Counted from the stretch's first letter, positions 17,708-27,081 are shown. The stretch: 50,842 nt of DNA from Flavobacterium sp. (GCF_027533505.1 NZ_JAPZUB010000055.1:1-50842), one strand, 5' to 3'. The notes: generated from the letters alone by a model not told the origin. Numbers and translations are program-made.

Positions 17708-18802
17708 TTAAGCCAATTGGGGTTTTTTACCCAATTCCTTTAAGTGACTAAAATGCGAAACCACGGCCTCCCGCATGGTTTTGAACTCATAATAAGGGAG
17801 ATTACATTCTTTGGCCGTTTGTTTTACGATTTCTGCAATTTTATCGTAATGAATGTGACTAATATTAGGGAAAATGTGGTGCTCGATTTGGTGGTTTAAT
17901 CCGCCTGTATAGTAATTGACCAACCAGTTTTTGGGAGCAAAATTGGCGGTAGTATACAACTGGTGGATGGCCCATGTATTTTCGATTTCTCCATTTTCAT
18001 TGGGTACCGGGTTGTGGGTTTCATGCACCACGTGCGCCAATTGAAACACAATACTCAAAATAAGACCCGCGGTATAATGCATCACCGCAAAACCTAATAT
18101 CACTTTCCACCACGTTATTCCCATCACCATAGGAGTCACTAACCAAATAGAGAAATAAATCACTTTGGTAATAATCAAAGTAGTCCATTGAAACGTTGGA
18201 CTTTTGAAATCGCCATACGATAGTTTTCGTGCCAAATAGCGTTTCATTTGTAAAAAGTCGGTCGTAATAGCCCAGTTGAACGTAAGCAATCCATACAAAA
18301 AGATGGAGTACACATGTTGAAACTTGTGGTGTTTATACCATTTAGCCTCCCGTGTAAAACGCAAAATACGTCCCGCTTCGAGGTCCTCATCATGGCCTAA
18401 AATATTGGTATACGTGTGGTGTAAAACGTTGTGTTGTACTTGCCAGTTGTAGACATTGCCCGCCAAAATATAAATACTGCCGCCCATGATTTTGTTCACC
18501 CATGATTTGGTCGAATACGAGCCGTGATTGCCATCGTGCATTACATTCATGCCCACCCCTGCCATACCGATACCGGTAATGATGTTGAGCAAAAGGTACA
18601 TCCAAAAAGGCATATCCATGGCCAATACAAAAAAGTAAGGCACTAGAAAAATAGAAAACATCACTATCGTTTTCAGGTGCAATTTCCAGTTTCCAGTGCG
18701 GCTGAGGTTGTTGTCTTTGAAGTAGTCGTTTACGCGCTTGTTAAGCGTTCTGAAGAATTTTAATTGATCATTTTTGGAGAAGATAGGACTTCCTGCTTCC
18801 AT
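17708..18802 (-). CDS. Membrane fatty acid desaturase (acyl-CoA/lipid desaturase family)
   Basis: 364 residues with the three histidine boxes that bind the di-iron centre: HDGNH at 89-93, HNVLHH at 124-129 and HQIEHH at 304-309 (HxxHH type, as in front-end desaturases). Hydrophobic segments lie at about 42-60, 64-84, 166-185, 206-228 and 232-255. No cytochrome b5 domain is fused, so electrons must come from a separate ferredoxin or flavoprotein. It introduces a double bond in membrane acyl chains, probably for adjusting fluidity at low temperature; the regiospecificity cannot be read from the sequence. Divergent from rsmG, with its own -7 box at 18828-18835. Confidence 0.9.
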   Translation of the reverse strand: MEAGSPIFSKNDQLKFFRTLNKRVNDYFKDNNLSRTGNWKLHLKTIVMFSIFLVPYFFVLAMDMPFWMYLLLNIITGIGMAGVGMNVMHDGNHGSYSTKSWVNKIMGGSIYILAGNVYNWQVQHNVLHHTYTNILGHDEDLEAGRILRFTREAKWYKHHKFQHVYSIFLYGLLTFNWAITTDFLQMKRYLARKLSYGDFKSPTFQWTTLIITKVIYFSIWLVTPMVMGITWWKVILGFAVMHYTAGLILSIVFQLAHVVHETHNPVPNENGEIENTWAIHQLYTTANFAPKNWLVNYYTGGLNHQIEHHIFPNISHIHYDKIAEIVKQTAKECNLPYYEFKTMREAVVSHFSHLKELGKKPQLA

Positions 18803-18827
18803 GTATTCTAAATTTTAAATATTGCCT

Positions 18828-18835
18828 CAAATTTA
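18828..18835 (-). promoter_or_regulatory. -7 box of the desaturase gene
   Basis: TAAATTTG on the minus strand, 25 bp upstream of the ATG at 18802. A TTTG at 18855-18852 is 16 bp further up and could be a closely spaced -33 element. Confidence 0.5.
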
Positions 18836-18890
18836 AGTAATATAATTTTTTCAAACCTGACATTGCTCATATTTTATTCACGATTTAACG

Positions 18891-18898
18891 TAACTTTG
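18891..18898 (+). promoter_or_regulatory. -7 box of rsmG
   Basis: TAACTTTG lies 15 bp upstream of the rsmG ATG at 18914, implying a very short leader. The nearest TTG upstream is 25 bp away, longer than usual. Confidence 0.5.
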
Positions 18899-18913
18899 CG
18901 CAAAATTCAATGC

Positions 18914-19543
18914 ATGGAAGAAATTTGGAAGCATTTTCCTAACCTTACTGAAAATCAACGCAATCAATTGGCGCAATTGCAAGCGCTGTATACCGAGTGG
19001 AATGCAAAAATTAACGTGATTTCGCGAAAGGATATTGACGCGTTGTACACACGACATGTCTTGCATTCGCTTGGAATAGCCAAGGTCATGGAATTTCAAC
19101 CGGGCGCTTCGGTAATGGATGTAGGCACAGGAGGTGGATTTCCAGGTATCCCGTTGGCCATACTTTTTCCTGAAACCCAATTTTATTTAATTGATGTTAT
19201 TGGAAAAAAAATAAAAGTGGTACAAGAAGTGGCCACTGCTTTGGGGTTGACCAATGTCAAAGCAGCTCAAATGCGTGCGGAGAACGTACAAGAAGAATTT
19301 GATTTTATTGTGAGCCGGGCGGTCACCAACATGCCCGATTTTGTAAAATGGGTGCGAGGCAAAGTAAAAAAACATTCCAAACACCCGCTCGATAACGGTA
19401 TTCTTTATTTAAAAGGCGGAGATTTAACCGAGGAATTGGCCGTTTTTCAGCGTACCGTATTGTATGATTTAGCAGATTATTTTGAGGACGACTTTTTTGA
19501 AACCAAAAAAGTAGTCTACCTTCCTTTGAAATATAAAACCTAA
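18914..19543 (+). CDS. rsmG: 16S rRNA (guanine527-N7)-methyltransferase
   Basis: 209 residues from the ATG at 18914. An in-frame extension to 18863 is open, but the promoter lies inside it and the family starts near MEEIWKHFP. The SAM-binding loop is VMDVGTGGGFPGIPLAI at about 65-82, and DFIVSRAV at about 129-136 is the conserved second motif. RsmG methylates N7 of G527 in the 530 loop of 16S rRNA, and loss gives low-level streptomycin resistance in other bacteria. Single gene, ending at a bidirectional terminator shared with the lipase-like gene. Confidence 0.95.
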   Translation: MEEIWKHFPNLTENQRNQLAQLQALYTEWNAKINVISRKDIDALYTRHVLHSLGIAKVMEFQPGASVMDVGTGGGFPGIPLAILFPETQFYLIDVIGKKIKVVQEVATALGLTNVKAAQMRAENVQEEFDFIVSRAVTNMPDFVKWVRGKVKKHSKHPLDNGILYLKGGDLTEELAVFQRTVLYDLADYFEDDFFETKKVVYLPLKYKT

Positions 19544-19577
19544 AAAAAAAAGTCCCTCTTGTAAAGGGACTTTTTGC
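19541..19577. terminator. Bidirectional terminator between rsmG and the T9SS lipase gene
   Basis: AGTCCCT (19551-19557) and AGGGACT (19565-19571) form a perfect 7-bp stem flanked by nine A on the left and a T run on the right, so it works as a hairpin-U-run for both converging genes. Confidence 0.85.
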
Positions 19578-21848
19578 TTATGATTTCATCAGTTTAAATG
19601 TTTTTTTTCCCGATTCATTCGACAACGTCAACAGGTAAGCACCTACTGAAAGGTCCATCGGAACGGTTACCAATCCCGTAAAAGAGGGTAAACTTGAAGT
19701 CCAAATGATTTTCCCCGTCATGTCGGTAAGCTGTAATGTCGACGCCGTCACTTCATTGGGAGCATAGAGTTCCAATTGACTCCCCATAGGTTTTTTTACT
19801 TGCAGTTGTTCGATAGCTAATGGGTTCAATCCCAACTGCCCTTGTACAATTTCGTTGTAGGCAAAAAGTTGGTTGGTCGTCGTTAAGGTGACGTGATTTT
19901 CATTCACCGTAGGCACATGGTAATTGACAAAAGGGGTAACCGAGTTGGTTGTAATCGAACTATACCAATTGGGATTGCTCACGGCCAAGGCGCTCAACGT
20001 GGGAATAAAATCAAAAAATTGAATCTCCAAATTATCCATAAACTCCGTAATTAGGGTGTTGCCCGGAGCTCCTGTAGCTAACCCCGACATGTCAAAACGC
20101 CCCCCTGGAGCTGAATCCAAGCCCGCAGTGGTGGCGGGGTAGCGGCAGTTGGCTAAGCTTTCTAATAGGGTGACCCATCCAAACAAGATAAAGGTTTGCC
20201 CACGAAAACGGCTCACCTGGTTGGTTTGACCTGCCGCCGGCGTAAAGCGTAAGTTGATAATGGCCCGTTGGGAGCTACTTTGATTAAACGTATGGTCCAT
20301 AACGACCATGTCGGGGGTGCCCGTCATCGTACCATTACCCGCTCCGTTGGCAATTGCGACATTGCGCACCGTAGTGGGGAATCCCATTGTATTAAGTTCG
20401 TTTTGAAAGGCATCCCGATAGTTGGGCGCCCCTGTCGGCAATAAAGCGTTGGTGGCGGTCATAAACTCAAAAGCACTACCCGCTTGCAAGTGCCCTTCCA
20501 AATGGTCAATCAGCATTTGTCGAGCGGCGGGACTTTTCAACATCCCATTGACAATGGCCTGCATAGAGGTATCGCCCAAAGGCCCAAAGGCCATATAGTT
20601 GAACAAATGTTGAAAACCGATGGGCACATTGGCTCCTAAATGCGGCGAATCAAACGAAATGTACAAACGGGTATCGTGATGTAAACTATTCATTTCCATG
20701 TACCGCAGCGCATAACGTGAAATGAGGCCCCCCATACTAGGTCCGATGACTACATTTTGCTCGTTTCCAACTTTCTGCGCATTGATTTGCTGCAAGAGTT
20801 CGACCAACACAAACGCATTTCGCTGGATAAAGTCCACACCGCCATCGACGGTTGTTGTGCTATTTGGACGAACATAATTAGGGAAGTTGAGTACAATGAC
20901 ATCAAACCCTAGAGCGCGTAAATCATCGGCCATATTTTGTCCCACTCCATACGTCAATTGATTGTAAATAGCGGCGGTATTTCGGGAGTCACCAGGGTCA
21001 AAGCCATCTACAAGAATGATCGGTTTGTCCAAAACGCCATTGGTGGTATCCAAAAAAAGTTCATATTCACCACGACCGGCAAATGGAGCGGATTCGCCAA
21101 AACCTTGGTAGGTAAGTGTCGAATTCAGGGTATTGACTACGTTGGGGACTACGGTAAAACCATTGTTTTTTCCGTACACTTGCCCTTCGGTAATAAGGGA
21201 AAAACGACTTTGGGATTGACTTCCGTCGGTAAAATGAAGTTGAACGTCCACCGTGTGTTGTCCGCTACGGGGAAAGGTAATCGGCAGTTTTTGTCCTTTT
21301 TGAAGGGAAAAAGCAGTGCCGTTTTCAAAAGTAAGCGATAAGGAAGCGAGCGTTTTGGCCGTACTAAATACCAAATTTTCAGGAAGCGTAAATGTCACTG
21401 TATTGGTGCGAGACGTGCCTATAATGGGGGCCACACCCGCAAAATGGTGTTGTTGTAAATACTGGGAATTCCCTTTTGCTAACCATTGCCCGAGATTGTT
21501 TTTTTGCAAACTGGCCAACTGGCTTTGAGGAATAGATTCAAAATCGGTTACCAAAACAGCAAGCGGAATTTCATGTTGTGCGATTCCCATCGCTTTTGGA
21601 GTTTCCCATACCGAAAGATCGGGCAAGCGCTGGTCAAAATCAGCCCGTTGCATTTCACTGTAAATTTGTCTAAAAAGAGAGGCATCGAGTAGGCTGGGAG
21701 TTTGTTTGTTGATTTTGGAACTACACCATACCCGATCGATAAGCACATGGGTTTGGGAGTCGGATTTCAACAGATCATAAGCAGCGTCTTGCGCATGCAG
21801 CGTCATTCCCCATAAGCCCAAAACGAAAATGCGTACTATTTGATTCAT
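19578..21848 (-). CDS. Secreted alpha/beta-hydrolase (lipase/esterase-like) with T9SS sorting domain
   Basis: 756 residues. A signal peptide (MNQIVRIFVLGLWGMTLHAQ) is followed by an N-terminal beta-rich region up to about 265. The hydrolase core starts with KPIILVDGFDPGD at about 275-287 and has the nucleophile elbow VVIGPSMGGLISRYALRYM with Ser371 (GxSxG). FDSPHLGANVPIG at about 399-411 is typical of lipase-like folds; the catalytic Asp and His cannot be fixed with certainty. The C-terminal 80 or so residues look like a type A sorting domain (LQLTDMTGKIIWTSS, VGAYLLTL, and the end KKTFKLMKS). It is predicted to act on an ester or lipid outside the cell. Genes for similar exported proteins are frequent in flavobacteria. 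Confidence 0.82.
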   Translation of the reverse strand: MNQIVRIFVLGLWGMTLHAQDAAYDLLKSDSQTHVLIDRVWCSSKINKQTPSLLDASLFRQIYSEMQRADFDQRLPDLSVWETPKAMGIAQHEIPLAVLVTDFESIPQSQLASLQKNNLGQWLAKGNSQYLQQHHFAGVAPIIGTSRTNTVTFTLPENLVFSTAKTLASLSLTFENGTAFSLQKGQKLPITFPRSGQHTVDVQLHFTDGSQSQSRFSLITEGQVYGKNNGFTVVPNVVNTLNSTLTYQGFGESAPFAGRGEYELFLDTTNGVLDKPIILVDGFDPGDSRNTAAIYNQLTYGVGQNMADDLRALGFDVIVLNFPNYVRPNSTTTVDGGVDFIQRNAFVLVELLQQINAQKVGNEQNVVIGPSMGGLISRYALRYMEMNSLHHDTRLYISFDSPHLGANVPIGFQHLFNYMAFGPLGDTSMQAIVNGMLKSPAARQMLIDHLEGHLQAGSAFEFMTATNALLPTGAPNYRDAFQNELNTMGFPTTVRNVAIANGAGNGTMTGTPDMVVMDHTFNQSSSQRAIINLRFTPAAGQTNQVSRFRGQTFILFGWVTLLESLANCRYPATTAGLDSAPGGRFDMSGLATGAPGNTLITEFMDNLEIQFFDFIPTLSALAVSNPNWYSSITTNSVTPFVNYHVPTVNENHVTLTTTNQLFAYNEIVQGQLGLNPLAIEQLQVKKPMGSQLELYAPNEVTASTLQLTDMTGKIIWTSSLPSFTGLVTVPMDLSVGAYLLTLSNESGKKTFKLMKS

Positions 21849-21900
21849 GTGTTAGGATTTTGATGCTCGAATGTACAAAAAATTCAGAATCAAGCGAATA

Positions 21901-21932
21901 AAAAAATCCGATTCTTAGGTAGAATCGGATTT
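21901..21932 (-). terminator. Rho-independent terminator of pruA
   Basis: AAATCCGATTCT (21904-21915) and AGAATCGGATTT (21921-21932) form a perfect 12-bp stem with a 5-nt loop. On the minus strand it is followed by a T run, 22 bp after the pruA stop. Confidence 0.9.
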
Positions 21933-21953
21933 GTATACGAGGAACGTTAAAAA

Positions 21954-23582
21954 CTATTCGCCCAAAAAGGGATAACGATAGTTGGCTGGCGTTACAAAGG
22001 TTTCTTTGATGGTGCGTGGTGAAACCCAACGCAACAAGTTTTGCATCGATCCCGCTTTATCATTCGTACCTGAAGCTCTCGCGCCACCAAACGGTTGCAT
22101 CCCCACAACGGCACCGGTAGGTTTGTCGTTGATGTAGAAGTTCCCGGCACTATTTTCTAAAGCTTGTGTCGCTTCTACAATGGCGTAACGATCTTGGCTA
22201 AAGATAGCCCCTGTCAATGCATATTCTGATGTTTGATCGATGAGTGTTAAGGTGTCTTTCCAATCGGCGTTTTCATAAATATACACCGTTAGTACGGGTC
22301 CAAACAACTCGGTTTCCATCGTTTTGTATTTGGGATTGGTCGTCAAAATCACCGTAGGTTGAATAAAATAGCCCACGGATTTGTCGTAGTTTCCTCCAAA
22401 TAAGATTTCCGCATCCGCATCTTGTTTGGCTTGTTCGATATAGGATACCAGTTTGTCAAACGACCCTTCATGAATGACCGCCGTCACAAAGTTGGAAAAA
22501 TCTTCAGGCGATCCCATTTTTATAGAAGCCAATTCTTTTCCCATTTCTTCTTTAATCGCTGGCCACAAGGATTTTGGGAAATATGCTCGAGAAGCCGCAC
22601 TACATTTTTGTCCTTGAAATTCAAAAGCCCCGCGAATGGTGTTGGCCACCACTTGTTTCACATCGGCTGAAGGATGGGCTAAAACAAAGTCTTTACCGCC
22701 CGTTTCCCCAACAATACGGGGATAGGTTTTGTAGGTATGGATATTTTCGCCAATTTTCTTCCAAATTTCTTTAAAGACAAAGGTTGAGCCCGTATAATGT
22801 ACACCTGCAAAATCTGGGTGTTTCAAAACAATATCGGTAATCATTACGGGATCACCAAAAATCACGTTAATTACCCCATCAGGGACACCTGCTTCCTGGA
22901 ATACATCAATAATTACTTTGGCCGAAAACACCTGACTGTCGCTCGGTTTCCAAACTACGGTATTCCCCATTAAGGCAGCGCTGGCAGGAAGATTGGCTGC
23001 GATAGCTGTAAAGTTAAACGGCGTAATGGCATACACAAATCCCTCGAGCGGACGGTATTCTACACGGTTCCAAATATTGGATACCGAAGTAGGTTGGTCG
23101 CTGTAGATTTGCGTCATAAACTCCACATTATAGCGCAAGAAGTCAATTAACTCACACGCAGCATCTATTTCTGCTTGAAATATCGTTTTGGATTGCGCAA
23201 TCATCGTGGCTGCATTGATGCGAGCACGGTAGGGACCAGCAATCAACTCAGCTGCTTTTAAAAAGATAGCCGCACGATGCTCCCAAGGCATGGTAGCCCA
23301 TTTTTTTCGCGCTTCCAAAGCAGCGTCAATCGCCTGAGTCACATGCGTAGCTTCGCCCAAATGATAGGTACCCACTATATGTTGATGATCGTGCGGTGCC
23401 GATAGGGTTCGCGTATTTCCGGTGCGTACTTCTTGACTGCCAATGTACATAGGCACATCAATCGTTTCGTTCCACATTTTTTGGTAGGCGGCGAGCACAG
23501 CTGCTTTTTCAGGGGAATTGGGGGTGTATGCTTTTACGGGTTCGTTAACCGCTTTGGGGACATTAAAAAATCCTTTAGGCAT
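21954..23582 (-). CDS. pruA: L-glutamate gamma-semialdehyde dehydrogenase (1-pyrroline-5-carboxylate dehydrogenase)
   Basis: 542 residues, full length for the bacterial long P5C dehydrogenase family. It oxidises glutamate semialdehyde to glutamate with NAD+, the second step of proline degradation. Visible: substrate/NAD region ITPFNFTAIAANLPASAALMGN at about 186-207, VVWKPSD at about 208-214, glutamate-containing VGETGGKDFV at about 291-300, and the catalytic cysteine in EFQGQKCSAASRAYFP at about 320-335. The C-terminal FYINDKPTGAVVGMQPFGG at about 479-497 is also conserved. No proline dehydrogenase gene is adjacent, so the pathway is split. A -7 box lies at 23653-23660. Confidence 0.95.
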   Translation of the reverse strand: MPKGFFNVPKAVNEPVKAYTPNSPEKAAVLAAYQKMWNETIDVPMYIGSQEVRTGNTRTLSAPHDHQHIVGTYHLGEATHVTQAIDAALEARKKWATMPWEHRAAIFLKAAELIAGPYRARINAATMIAQSKTIFQAEIDAACELIDFLRYNVEFMTQIYSDQPTSVSNIWNRVEYRPLEGFVYAITPFNFTAIAANLPASAALMGNTVVWKPSDSQVFSAKVIIDVFQEAGVPDGVINVIFGDPVMITDIVLKHPDFAGVHYTGSTFVFKEIWKKIGENIHTYKTYPRIVGETGGKDFVLAHPSADVKQVVANTIRGAFEFQGQKCSAASRAYFPKSLWPAIKEEMGKELASIKMGSPEDFSNFVTAVIHEGSFDKLVSYIEQAKQDADAEILFGGNYDKSVGYFIQPTVILTTNPKYKTMETELFGPVLTVYIYENADWKDTLTLIDQTSEYALTGAIFSQDRYAIVEATQALENSAGNFYINDKPTGAVVGMQPFGGARASGTNDKAGSMQNLLRWVSPRTIKETFVTPANYRYPFLGE

Positions 23583-23652
23583 GGTGTTGGATTTAAAAAT
23601 TGAACAATAAAGAAAAAATAGGGGTGCTTTTTACGAATGCGTTACCCTTTCG

Positions 23653-23660
23653 CAAAAATA
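23653..23660 (-). promoter_or_regulatory. Possible -7 box of pruA
   Basis: TATTTTTG on the minus strand 70 bp upstream of the pruA ATG; no TTG at the proper distance, so only moderate support. Confidence 0.35.
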
Positions 23661-23709
23661 CAAAGGTTTTGGTGATAAATAAGGAATCGGGTAATAAACT
23701 TAAAACAGT

Positions 23710-24096
23710 TTAATTCAATGCGTAGGGAGCGTTCAAGCGGAACCCGGGAACAATGACCCGAAAGTTTTTGGTAGTGGTAAAATTAACCATAGTAAACCAA
23801 CCGCGCATGGCTCCGTGGGGTGAAGAAAGTAAGCATCCCGAGGAGTAGGTGTGCGCTTCTCCGGGTTTTAAAACGGGTTTTTTGCCAATAACGCCTTCAC
23901 CATCGACTGTTTCTAAGTCGTTGAGGGAATCAAAAATTTCCCAATGACGGGATAATAATTGTACCGAGTCTTTGCTGTGATTTTCAATGGTGATTTCATA
24001 CGAAAAGGCATAGTGCAACTTATAATTCTTGAAGTACGTGCCTTCAAAATTGGTGCTGACTGAAATTTTTATGCCTTTGGTGATTTGGGTAACCAT
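23710..24096 (-). CDS. apaG: ApaG-family protein (Co2+/Mg2+ efflux-linked FNIII-like fold)
   Basis: 128 residues. The ApaG domain fills nearly the whole protein: VTQITKGIKISVST at the start, YEITIENHSKDSVQLLSRHWEI at about 33-54, GEGVIGKKPVLKPGEAHTYSS at about 61-81, and GAMRGWFTMV at about 93-102. It is a single beta-sandwich of fibronectin-III type; in enterobacteria apaG mutation affects Co2+ resistance and Mg2+ efflux, but the biochemical role is not settled. It lies between pruA (127 bp) and the T9SS Plug-like gene (69 bp), all on the minus strand. Confidence 0.93.
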   Translation of the reverse strand: MVTQITKGIKISVSTNFEGTYFKNYKLHYAFSYEITIENHSKDSVQLLSRHWEIFDSLNDLETVDGEGVIGKKPVLKPGEAHTYSSGCLLSSPHGAMRGWFTMVNFTTTKNFRVIVPGFRLNAPYALN

Positions 24097-24165
24097 AACC
24101 TCATTTTAGTGACGTAAAGTTATAAAAAATATGTAACAGTCAACGCATTACCTGTTAAAGTATCA

Positions 24166-25413
24166 TTAATTGATGATGTCAACCGAAGAGGCAATTCCTT
24201 TTCCAATAACGCGATCATAGCGTTGGTTGTTTTCGCGGTAATACACCAAAACCATGTAGTCATTTTCGGTTTCAAAAAAATTGCCATCGAGGGCATTTTC
24301 TTCATCGATAGTACCGCGACTGTCTGCAATGGTGTAACTGTAATTGGTAAAACCTTGCTTGATCATCACGGCCTTCTCATATATTTTTTTCTTTTCATTA
24401 TACTCCATTTTGTACTCGTCATTGAGGACAAAATTGTTGAACATTCCCGTGATGTAAATGTTTTTATTGGCAAAATAGGCAGGTGCTGATAACGAAAAAT
24501 AAACCCAAGCGTAATCCGCTTCAATCTCTGAATTGGCCGCGTTGACATTGTTTACCATAAAGTTTCCGTTTTTATCAGGCCAAAAGGTGTACGGTTTGTT
24601 CCCCCGCGCTTCATTGGTATACAAATAGCAATTGTATAAACCGCCGTTGGTATCGATGCGCGCAATAGAATTGTTGGCCGCTTGGATGATTTTATTTTCC
24701 AAGAACAAATACTCGTTGCCACCCCAAAATTGCGTCTCCGCATCGTATTTGTAAATCAAATCATTCCCAACTGTAAACATGGGCCGAATGTTGGTTTTGG
24801 CATTGTTGAATTTGCCGTTTTGTAGCAACATTACTTTGACGTTTTGTAGGGGACTTTGGAAGGTAATCGAACCCGAACGTACGGCAAAATCGAGGTTATG
24901 TTTGTGCGGAGCATCTTCATTGCGGCGGGCACGTTTTACCTGTACGGGTACCGAAACAAGATTTTCGTACAACACAAATTTGCGTGAAAAAACGACCTCA
25001 CGGTCTTCGTTCAAAATGCTAATCATGTAATTGCCGCTGACCTTGATTTGGGTGAATTTGTTGGGAAACCCGATGCGGTAGTGCGAATAAATTTGTAAAC
25101 AGTTGAGCGAGTTGGTGTACTCTATGATGCGTTGGTCATTGAACCCATTTAAATATTCATTAATGGTGAGTTGCGAAGGTTTCCAATCGTAATCACAATG
25201 CGTAATACGGTAGTAGTAATTGTCTTCCGAGCCATGTAAATCGTCGAATTGCAATTGAAATTCGTCACCCAACTGAAAAACGGGAACTTTATTCAGTCCA
25301 TTTTGGATAAAAGAAATCGTTTTAATGTAATAGGGAGGAAGTACTTCTTTTTCTTGCGTCCACCCCCAACAAAAACAAAGGTGTAATCCGAACAGCCAAA
25401 ATAGATTGCGCAT
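24166..25413 (-). CDS. Type IX secretion system Plug-family protein (DUF5103)
   Basis: 415 residues with a signal peptide (first 20 residues, ending WTQ). The domain formerly called DUF5103 is recognisable by HGSEDNYYYRITHCDYDW at about 59-76, YLNGFNDQRIIEYTNSLNCLQIYSHYR at about 86-112, and FVLYENLVSVPVQVKRARR at about 146-164. The central and C-terminal parts are beta-rich (YITGMFNNFVLNDEYKMEY at about 319-337). In Flavobacterium johnsoniae a member of this family was found as the periplasmic Plug that closes the SprA translocon of the T9SS. The T9SS cargo genes in this window (8869, 19578, 50002) agree with a working system. Assignment to the Plug rather than a paralogue is inference. Confidence 0.75.
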   Translation of the reverse strand: MRNLFWLFGLHLCFCWGWTQEKEVLPPYYIKTISFIQNGLNKVPVFQLGDEFQLQFDDLHGSEDNYYYRITHCDYDWKPSQLTINEYLNGFNDQRIIEYTNSLNCLQIYSHYRIGFPNKFTQIKVSGNYMISILNEDREVVFSRKFVLYENLVSVPVQVKRARRNEDAPHKHNLDFAVRSGSITFQSPLQNVKVMLLQNGKFNNAKTNIRPMFTVGNDLIYKYDAETQFWGGNEYLFLENKIIQAANNSIARIDTNGGLYNCYLYTNEARGNKPYTFWPDKNGNFMVNNVNAANSEIEADYAWVYFSLSAPAYFANKNIYITGMFNNFVLNDEYKMEYNEKKKIYEKAVMIKQGFTNYSYTIADSRGTIDEENALDGNFFETENDYMVLVYYRENNQRYDRVIGKGIASSVDIIN

Positions 25414-25465
25414 ATTTAGTGGTTTAGTTTCGTAAAGATACTAAACTCGCTAAAACAATGCCAAA

Positions 25466-26239
25466 TTATTTAAAACAAACAGGAATGATTTCTCCCGGCG
25501 CCAAACAATAGCGCTCAACTTCCTCAGGAGTTAGTTTTTGGGTATAATTTTCTTCTATAACGGTAAATCCGATGCGGCGTAATTGGTCAAAATAATCGCG
25601 ACCATATACGCGCACATGGTCGTATTGACCAAATATTTTTGCCCGCTCTTTGGGGTCTGTGATGCTATCATCCGTAAAAGTCACTGCCCGATTGAGATCT
25701 TGCGGAATCTGGAAAATCCCTATTCCTCCGGGTTTCAACACGCGATACAATTCTTGCATGGCTTTGGTGTCATCCGGGATATGTTCCAACACGTGGTTGC
25801 AAAAAATGATGTCATACGTATTGTCTTCAAAAGGTAAGTTGCAAATATCCGCTTTAATATCGGCTAGTGGCGACAGTAAGTCTGTGGTCGTGTAATGAAT
25901 ATTAGCTTGCATTTTAAAACGTTTGTAAAATTCCTGTTCAGGGGCAAAATGCAAAACATTCTTTTTTTCAGTAGCCGTAAAAAAATCGGTTTCCCGTTGC
26001 AAATACAGCCACAATAGACGGTGTCTTTCCAACGACAAGGTGCTCGGCGAAAGGACATTGTTGCGTTGCGACCCATAACCGTAGGGTAAAAACATGCTGA
26101 AGCTTTGCCCATCAATAGGGTCGGTAAAGCGATTTCCTTTCAATAAAAAAGCCAATACGGGGCGCACCACAATACTCAACCGAATTAATACGGGGCGCGG
26201 TAGGGTGTTGAGTATAAATTTGAATACTTTTTTTATCAT
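25466..26239 (-). CDS. Class I SAM-dependent methyltransferase
   Basis: 257 residues. An N-terminal hydrophobic stretch at about 8-34 may be membrane-associated. The methyltransferase core begins around residue 93 with VLHFAPEQEF in place of the usual GxGxG loop, continues with ADICNLPFEDNTYDIIFCNHVLEHIPDD at about 129-156 (motifs II-III) and LYRVLKPGGIGIFQIPQD at about 163-180. Members of this type often modify lipids, quinones or small metabolites; the substrate is unknown. The ATG overlaps the map stop region by 4 bp, so it is translated with map. Confidence 0.85.
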   Translation of the reverse strand: MIKKVFKFILNTLPRPVLIRLSIVVRPVLAFLLKGNRFTDPIDGQSFSMFLPYGYGSQRNNVLSPSTLSLERHRLLWLYLQRETDFFTATEKKNVLHFAPEQEFYKRFKMQANIHYTTTDLLSPLADIKADICNLPFEDNTYDIIFCNHVLEHIPDDTKAMQELYRVLKPGGIGIFQIPQDLNRAVTFTDDSITDPKERAKIFGQYDHVRVYGRDYFDQLRRIGFTVIEENYTQKLTPEEVERYCLAPGEIIPVCFK

Positions 26240-27054
26240 ACTACCAAAGGGGTTTTTCGGAATTCATCTTCCTCATGGCTCACAATACCTAAGGCTTGAT
26301 ACATATATTGGAAAGTAGATAGCAATTCGGGTTTTCCGTCGACCAAAGCCACATTGTGTTCGAAGTGTGCACTTGGTTTTCCATCGGCAGTCAAAATTGT
26401 CCATCCGTCTTTCAACTGCTTGATATTCTTGGTTCCCATATTGATCATTGGCTCAATAGCAACCACCATGCCTTCAACAAATAACTTCCCGCGACCGCGT
26501 TTGCCGTAATTCGGCATTTCGGGTTCTTCATGCATTTTCCGACCCAATCCGTGTCCTACCAACTCACGTACTACGCCATACCCATGACTCTCACAGTATT
26601 TTTGAATGGCATTTCCCACATCTTCCACACGATTGCCTATGCGAAATTCACGAATACCAACATACAAACTCTCCTTGGTTACTTGCAACAGTCTTTTTAC
26701 TTCAGGAGCCACTTCGCCAATTTCAAAACTGTAGGCATGGTCGCCATAGAATCCATTTTTCAACACGCCACAGTCCACCGAAATCACATCGCCCTCTTCC
26801 AACGGTTTGTTGCTCGGAATACCGTGAACCACTTGGGCATTCGGACTCACACACAACGTATTTGGAAAACCATACATACCCAAAAATCCGGGCTCAGCTC
26901 CGTGATCGCGGATAAATTCTTCGGCAAGTTTGTCCAACTGTAAGGTCGTCACACCGGGACGAATGACTTTGGCTATTTCCCCTAAGGTTTTGGAAACCAG
27001 CAACGCACTTTCGCGCATGATTTCGATTTCTTCACGGGTTTTGGGTTGAATCAT
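26236..27054 (-). CDS. map: Type I methionine aminopeptidase
   Basis: 272 residues from the ATG at 27054, where the family sequence begins (MIQPKTREEIEIMRES). The enzyme removes the initiator methionine from nascent proteins. Metal ligands of the pita-bread fold are visible: DVISVDCGVLKNGFYGDHAYSF at about 95-116 (two Asp), ELVGHGLGRKMHEEP at about 163-177 (His), GMVVAIEPMI at about 195-204 (Glu), and SAHFEHNVALV near 233-243 (Glu). It overlaps the following methyltransferase start by 4 bp. A -7 box lies at 27074-27081. Confidence 0.96.
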   Translation of the reverse strand: MIQPKTREEIEIMRESALLVSKTLGEIAKVIRPGVTTLQLDKLAEEFIRDHGAEPGFLGMYGFPNTLCVSPNAQVVHGIPSNKPLEEGDVISVDCGVLKNGFYGDHAYSFEIGEVAPEVKRLLQVTKESLYVGIREFRIGNRVEDVGNAIQKYCESHGYGVVRELVGHGLGRKMHEEPEMPNYGKRGRGKLFVEGMVVAIEPMINMGTKNIKQLKDGWTILTADGKPSAHFEHNVALVDGKPELLSTFQYMYQALGIVSHEEDEFRKTPLVV

Positions 27055-27073
27055 AACTAAAAAATGAGACCGC

Positions 27074-27081
27074 AAAAGTAG
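27074..27081 (-). promoter_or_regulatory. -7 box of map
   Basis: TACTTTTG on the minus strand, 19 bp upstream of the map ATG; no clear -33 TTG. Confidence 0.45.
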
